A model generated the notes under the pieces. That model searched no databases. It worked only from the letters and a program-made list of their open reading frames with translations, and was not told the DNA's origin. The translations under genes and the position numbers were made by a program. From positions 1 through 41,919 of the IMG/VR virus record IMGVR_UViG_3300017917_002418: a stretch of DNA of 41,919 nucleotides; one strand, 5' to 3'. Source of the DNA: a virus. Below are positions 40,558-41,919 of the stretch, in pieces; positions within the stretch are counted from its first letter, which is position 1, and each line of letters begins with the position of its first letter.

Positions 40558-40581
40558 AAAAAGGCAAGGATTAACCCTGCC
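40558..40581 (-). terminator. Terminator overlapping a stop codon
   Basis: On the minus strand GGCAGGG pairs with CCTTGCC (one G-U pair) around TTAAT, followed by TTTTT. The TAA stop of the 50-residue gene is inside the loop, so the hairpin includes coding sequence. Confidence 0.75.
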
Positions 40582-40723
40582 CTCTAGACACCTTAACGTA
40601 ATTTTTAGAATTTTTATTTTTAGACATCTTAGTCTTGGCATGAATGCCTTTTCTAGAAACCTTCGGTTTTGCAATCTTTACAATAACAGAGGCGGTTTTT
40701 GATTTTCCTTTAGATGGTGCCAT
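40571..40723 (-). CDS. Very basic 50-aa protein
   Basis: This small ORF is easily missed. It encodes 50 residues, MAPSKGKSKTASVIVKIAKP and then KVSRKGIHAKTKMSKNKNSK, ending YVKVSRGQG. About a third of the residues are Lys or Arg. The Ser-Lys repeats and the RGQG end look like short basic proteins I have seen in other phages, perhaps nucleic-acid binding. The start is backed by an ATATTTATC motif 7 nt upstream, and the stop lies in a terminator loop. The gene fits exactly between its neighbours. Confidence 0.75.
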   Translation of the reverse strand: MAPSKGKSKTASVIVKIAKPKVSRKGIHAKTKMSKNKNSKNYVKVSRGQG

Positions 40724-40730
40724 AGTTACT

Positions 40731-40739
40731 GATAAATAT
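40731..40739 (-). promoter_or_regulatory. ATATTTATC motif before the 50-aa gene
   Basis: Degenerate copy of the recurring motif that overlaps the upstream stop codon by one base, 7 nt before the ATG. Confidence 0.35.
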
Positions 40740-41065
40740 TAAGAAGTGCCTTTAATGCGTAATTGTGAACCGGTAATAGGAACTGCAGTAACAAAAGTAA
40801 TAGTTCCACCACCCGGTGCAACTACTGCTGACATTTTATAGTTATCTGCAATCAGATTTATAATACCGGCAGAAGTAGTAAAAGAGCCTGAGATAGAAGG
40901 AGTGGAGCCTGAATAAAAACCAGAAGCGTTTGTAATAGTCTCTAAAGAATAATATGATGCACCTGCTAAAGAATTAGTAACTGCAAAAATAGTCGTATCT
41001 CCGACATTCAAATTAGTAGGAAAGAAAGAAGACGAGTCTACTACATTAACCGAATAGGTAGCCAT
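40739..41065 (-). CDS. Small Ser/Thr-rich β-protein, 108 aa
   Basis: This protein is Ser/Thr/Gly/Ala-rich with alternating strands: MATYSVNVVDSSSFFPTNLN, then DTTIFAVTNSLAGASYYSLE, then GGTITFVTAVPITGSQLRIK. It could be a small virion decoration or fibre component, but no specific family is seen. It begins after a CTATTTATA motif at exactly 4 nt, so it probably opens a unit that runs into the 50-residue basic gene. Confidence 0.75.
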   Translation of the reverse strand: MATYSVNVVDSSSFFPTNLNVGDTTIFAVTNSLAGASYYSLETITNASGFYSGSTPSISGSFTTSAGIINLIADNYKMSAVVAPGGGTITFVTAVPITGSQLRIKGTS

Positions 41066-41069
41066 ATAC

Positions 41070-41078
41070 TATAAATAG
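41070..41078 (-). promoter_or_regulatory. CTATTTATA motif 4 nt before a start
   Basis: Exact motif ending 4 nt before the ATG at 41065. Together with flanking bases it forms a near-palindrome (ACTATTTATAGT). Confidence 0.5.
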
Positions 41079-41080
41079 TA

Positions 41081-41093
41081 GACATTCTTTAAC
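41081..41093. repeat. 13-bp inverted repeat, left copy
   Basis: GACATTCTTTAAC, an exact reverse complement of 41439-41451, lies just downstream of the TM coiled-coil gene. The purpose is unknown. Confidence 0.4.
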
Positions 41094-41101
41094 TTTAATT
41101 G

Positions 41102-41413
41102 TTATCCTTTTAATACCTCCTTCTTAGAAGATAATTTATCAATACGAGAATCAATATAAGATATAATATCTCTTTTTTGATCTTCCATAAGAAGTAGATA
41201 ACGTTGTTCTAGACTTTCTATTCTAGAATTTAAATATCTAACCTCATCAGATATAGTGTTATAAATATTTGAGTTATTTTGTTGAATTACTTGCTGAATG
41301 CTTTCCTGCTCCTTCTTCAAATTGTGCATCTTAACCATACCCACAACTACTAGCGTAACAGTCGCTACACCAATAACTGCAAGCATACCTAAAACGAATG
41401 ATATAATTTCCAT
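41102..41413 (-). CDS. Membrane-anchored coiled-coil protein, 103 aa
   Basis: One N-terminal transmembrane helix (FVLGMLAVIGVATVTLVVVG) is followed by a coiled coil (LKKEQESIQQVIQQNNSNIY, then LNSRIESLEQRYLLLMEDQK) and a basic end. The topology is like i-spanins or other phage envelope proteins, but I see no specific match. It lies 54 nt after the tRNA-Met gene and is flanked by a 13-bp inverted repeat. The function is unknown. Confidence 0.8.
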   Translation of the reverse strand: MEIISFVLGMLAVIGVATVTLVVVGMVKMHNLKKEQESIQQVIQQNNSNIYNTISDEVRYLNSRIESLEQRYLLLMEDQKRDIISYIDSRIDKLSSKKEVLKG

Positions 41414-41438
41414 GTTGTTTTTCCTTTCTATTTTTTAA

Positions 41439-41451
41439 GTTAAAGAATGTC
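41439..41451. repeat. 13-bp inverted repeat, right copy
   Basis: GTTAAAGAATGTC, exact reverse complement of 41081-41093, in the gap between tRNA-Met and the TM coiled-coil gene. Confidence 0.4.
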
Positions 41452-41467
41452 AAAGAACGTCTACTAG

Positions 41468-41541
41468 TGGACCATACTGGACTCGAACCAGTGACCTTCG
41501 CTTTATGAGAGCGCTGCTCTAACCAACTGAGCTAAAGGTCC
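41468..41541 (-). tRNA. tRNA-Met (anticodon CAU)
   Basis: A full cloverleaf is visible on the minus strand. The D arm is GCTC with GAGC, the anticodon loop CTCATAA gives CAU, and the T arm is ACTGG-TTCGAGT-CCAGT. The acceptor is GGACCTT with ATGGTCC and carries a U6-U67 mismatch. There is also a G27-A43 mismatch at the top of the anticodon stem. The 1-72 pair is G-C, so it is an elongator type. A lysidine-modified Ile2 tRNA has the same anticodon and cannot be excluded. CCA is not encoded. Confidence 0.9.
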
Positions 41542-41547
41542 ATATTG

Positions 41548-41628
41548 TAGTTAAGATGGGACTCGAACCCATAACAATGCAACCATTAAGGGTGTGATAA
41601 CCATTTTCACATTACGCATTACTTAACT
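41548..41628 (-). other. tRNA-like element with intact acceptor and T arm but aberrant middle
   Basis: The 7-bp acceptor (AGTTAAG with CTTAACT) and T arm (ATGGG-TTCGAGT-CCCAT) are perfect. The 47 nt between them do not make a normal D and anticodon arm. A 5-bp helix AATGC/GCATT encloses a hairpin with stem TGTGA/TCACA and a D-loop-like AAATGGTTA, and a weak ACC/GGT hairpin with CTTAAT. It ends 6 nt before tRNA-Met. It may be a degenerate tRNA (a UAA Leu anticodon is possible) or a tRNA-like structure. An active tRNA is not excluded. Confidence 0.55.
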
Positions 41629-41844
41629 AACATTAAACCGACGTAGGGTAAAATTAAATGTTCGCTGAAAAGTCTTAAAGTTTAAGTTTTTCCTCTCTTG
41701 AACTTTGAATTCTAAATCTTAAGGCGCAAAATCAAAATCAGTATCTAAGCATCATGTCTTATGTAGATAGTCTCCTATCGAAGTTGTTGTAGATCTGCAA
41801 GCAGATCAACGGCGCTACTGATTCAATCTCACCCTTTAACTCGG
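41629..41844 (-). other. Structured non-coding region (216 nt)
   Basis: No ORF of useful length lies here. On the minus strand there is a perfect 7-bp hairpin, GATCTGC-TT-GCAGATC (41792-41807), and 12 nt later a GATAG-GAGA-CTATC hairpin with a GNRA-type tetraloop (41766-41779). There is no U-run after either, so they are not terminators. The region may be a 3' UTR, a processed tRNA precursor leader or an unknown small RNA. Confidence 0.4.
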
Positions 41845-41919
41845 TTATATCTTTGTGATGGCATTAAATGCCTCAATCTCTTCTTGAATAGTTTCAATTT
41901 CTTGTTCCCAAGAAGCAAC
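41845..41919 (-). CDS. C-terminal end of an unknown coiled-coil protein
   Basis: The last 24 codons of a gene enter from the right edge and end in TAA at 41845. Visible residues are ASWEQEIETIQEEIEAFN and then AITKI, an acidic heptad-like helix. The identity cannot be set from this fragment. An open reading frame to the edge, plus A+T and codon use like its neighbours, supports it as real. Confidence 0.6.
   Translation of the reverse strand, partial: VASWEQEIETIQEEIEAFNAITKI

Noticed and set aside
2957-41078. TATAAATA copies as plus-strand T4 late promoters
   Set aside because: Read on the plus strand they would drive antisense RNA into the 3' ends of upstream genes, and no plus-strand gene is present. 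I keep the motif but not this reading.
41548-41844. Group I intron or tmRNA around the tRNA-like element
   Set aside because: A GACTA-like sequence occurs, but no partner for the conserved P7 pairing, and the length is too short for tmRNA with no tag reading frame.
1-41919. CRISPR array, integrase or insertion sequence
   Set aside because: I saw no regularly spaced direct repeats, no recombinase motif and no terminal inverted repeats with a transposase. The only mobile-type genes are the HNH and possibly GIY-YIG nucleases.

Overview
The window is a stretch of a T4-like (myovirus) phage genome. The evidence is a near-complete T4-type head and baseplate gene set: terminase large subunit (gp17), portal (gp20), prohead protease (gp21), prohead scaffold (gp22), major capsid protein (gp23), baseplate wedge gp6 and gp25, a gp5-like spike, and a gp55-like late sigma factor. 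Every gene I can support lies on the minus strand, so transcription runs from high to low coordinates. The DNA is A+T-rich, genes are tightly packed (many ATGA or TAATG overlaps), and most starts lack a clear Shine-Dalgarno. An exported protein ends its signal peptide in YSQ, a common form in Bacteroidota. Together these suggest, but do not prove, a phage of Bacteroidota, perhaps Flavobacteriia-like. I see no integrase, transposon or CRISPR array.

Layout in transcription order (right to left). At 41919-41468 are the 3' end of an unknown coiled-coil gene, about 215 nt of structured non-coding sequence, an aberrant tRNA-like element and a tRNA-Met(CAU). At 41413-37129 are small membrane, acidic and basic proteins, an HD-domain phosphohydrolase and the gp55-like sigma. 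At 37091-23357 is the baseplate and tail module: gp5-like spike, gp25, gp6, a DNRLRE-like protein, a 1,492-residue protein with a LamG-like domain, and a tandem paralogous pair. At 23357-21188 are a GIY-YIG nuclease, a zinc-finger/TOPRIM primase and a PD-(D/E)XK nuclease. At 21167-9576 is a block of mostly unknown accessory genes holding recognisable enzymes: a double zincin protease, an ART-like protein, a metallophosphoesterase and a ferritin. It also holds a HiPIP-like cysteine protein and an overlapping pair of membrane/exported coiled-coil proteins. At 9573-1 is the head module 17-20-x-x-x-21-(HNH)-22-23. Gene 23 runs off the left edge.

How it fits together. The gp55-like sigma should drive late transcription of the head and baseplate modules. 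Terminase pumps DNA through the portal into a prohead built by gp22 and gp23, and gp21 then cleaves the scaffold. Several small proteins of the accessory block begin with a short amphipathic stretch ending in a hydrophobic-x-Glu tripeptide, the gp21 cleavage pattern and the form of T4 capsid-targeting sequences. They may therefore be packaged internal proteins (inference).

The most unusual signal is a 9-nt motif, consensus (C/A)TATTTAT(A/T) on the coding strand. It occurs at 15 intergenic positions, usually within 20 nt of a start codon and at exactly 4 nt in five cases. It is the reverse complement of the T4 late promoter core TATAAATA. Other points of note are the phage ferritin, the ART-like protein, the two-HExxH protein and the odd tRNA-like element.
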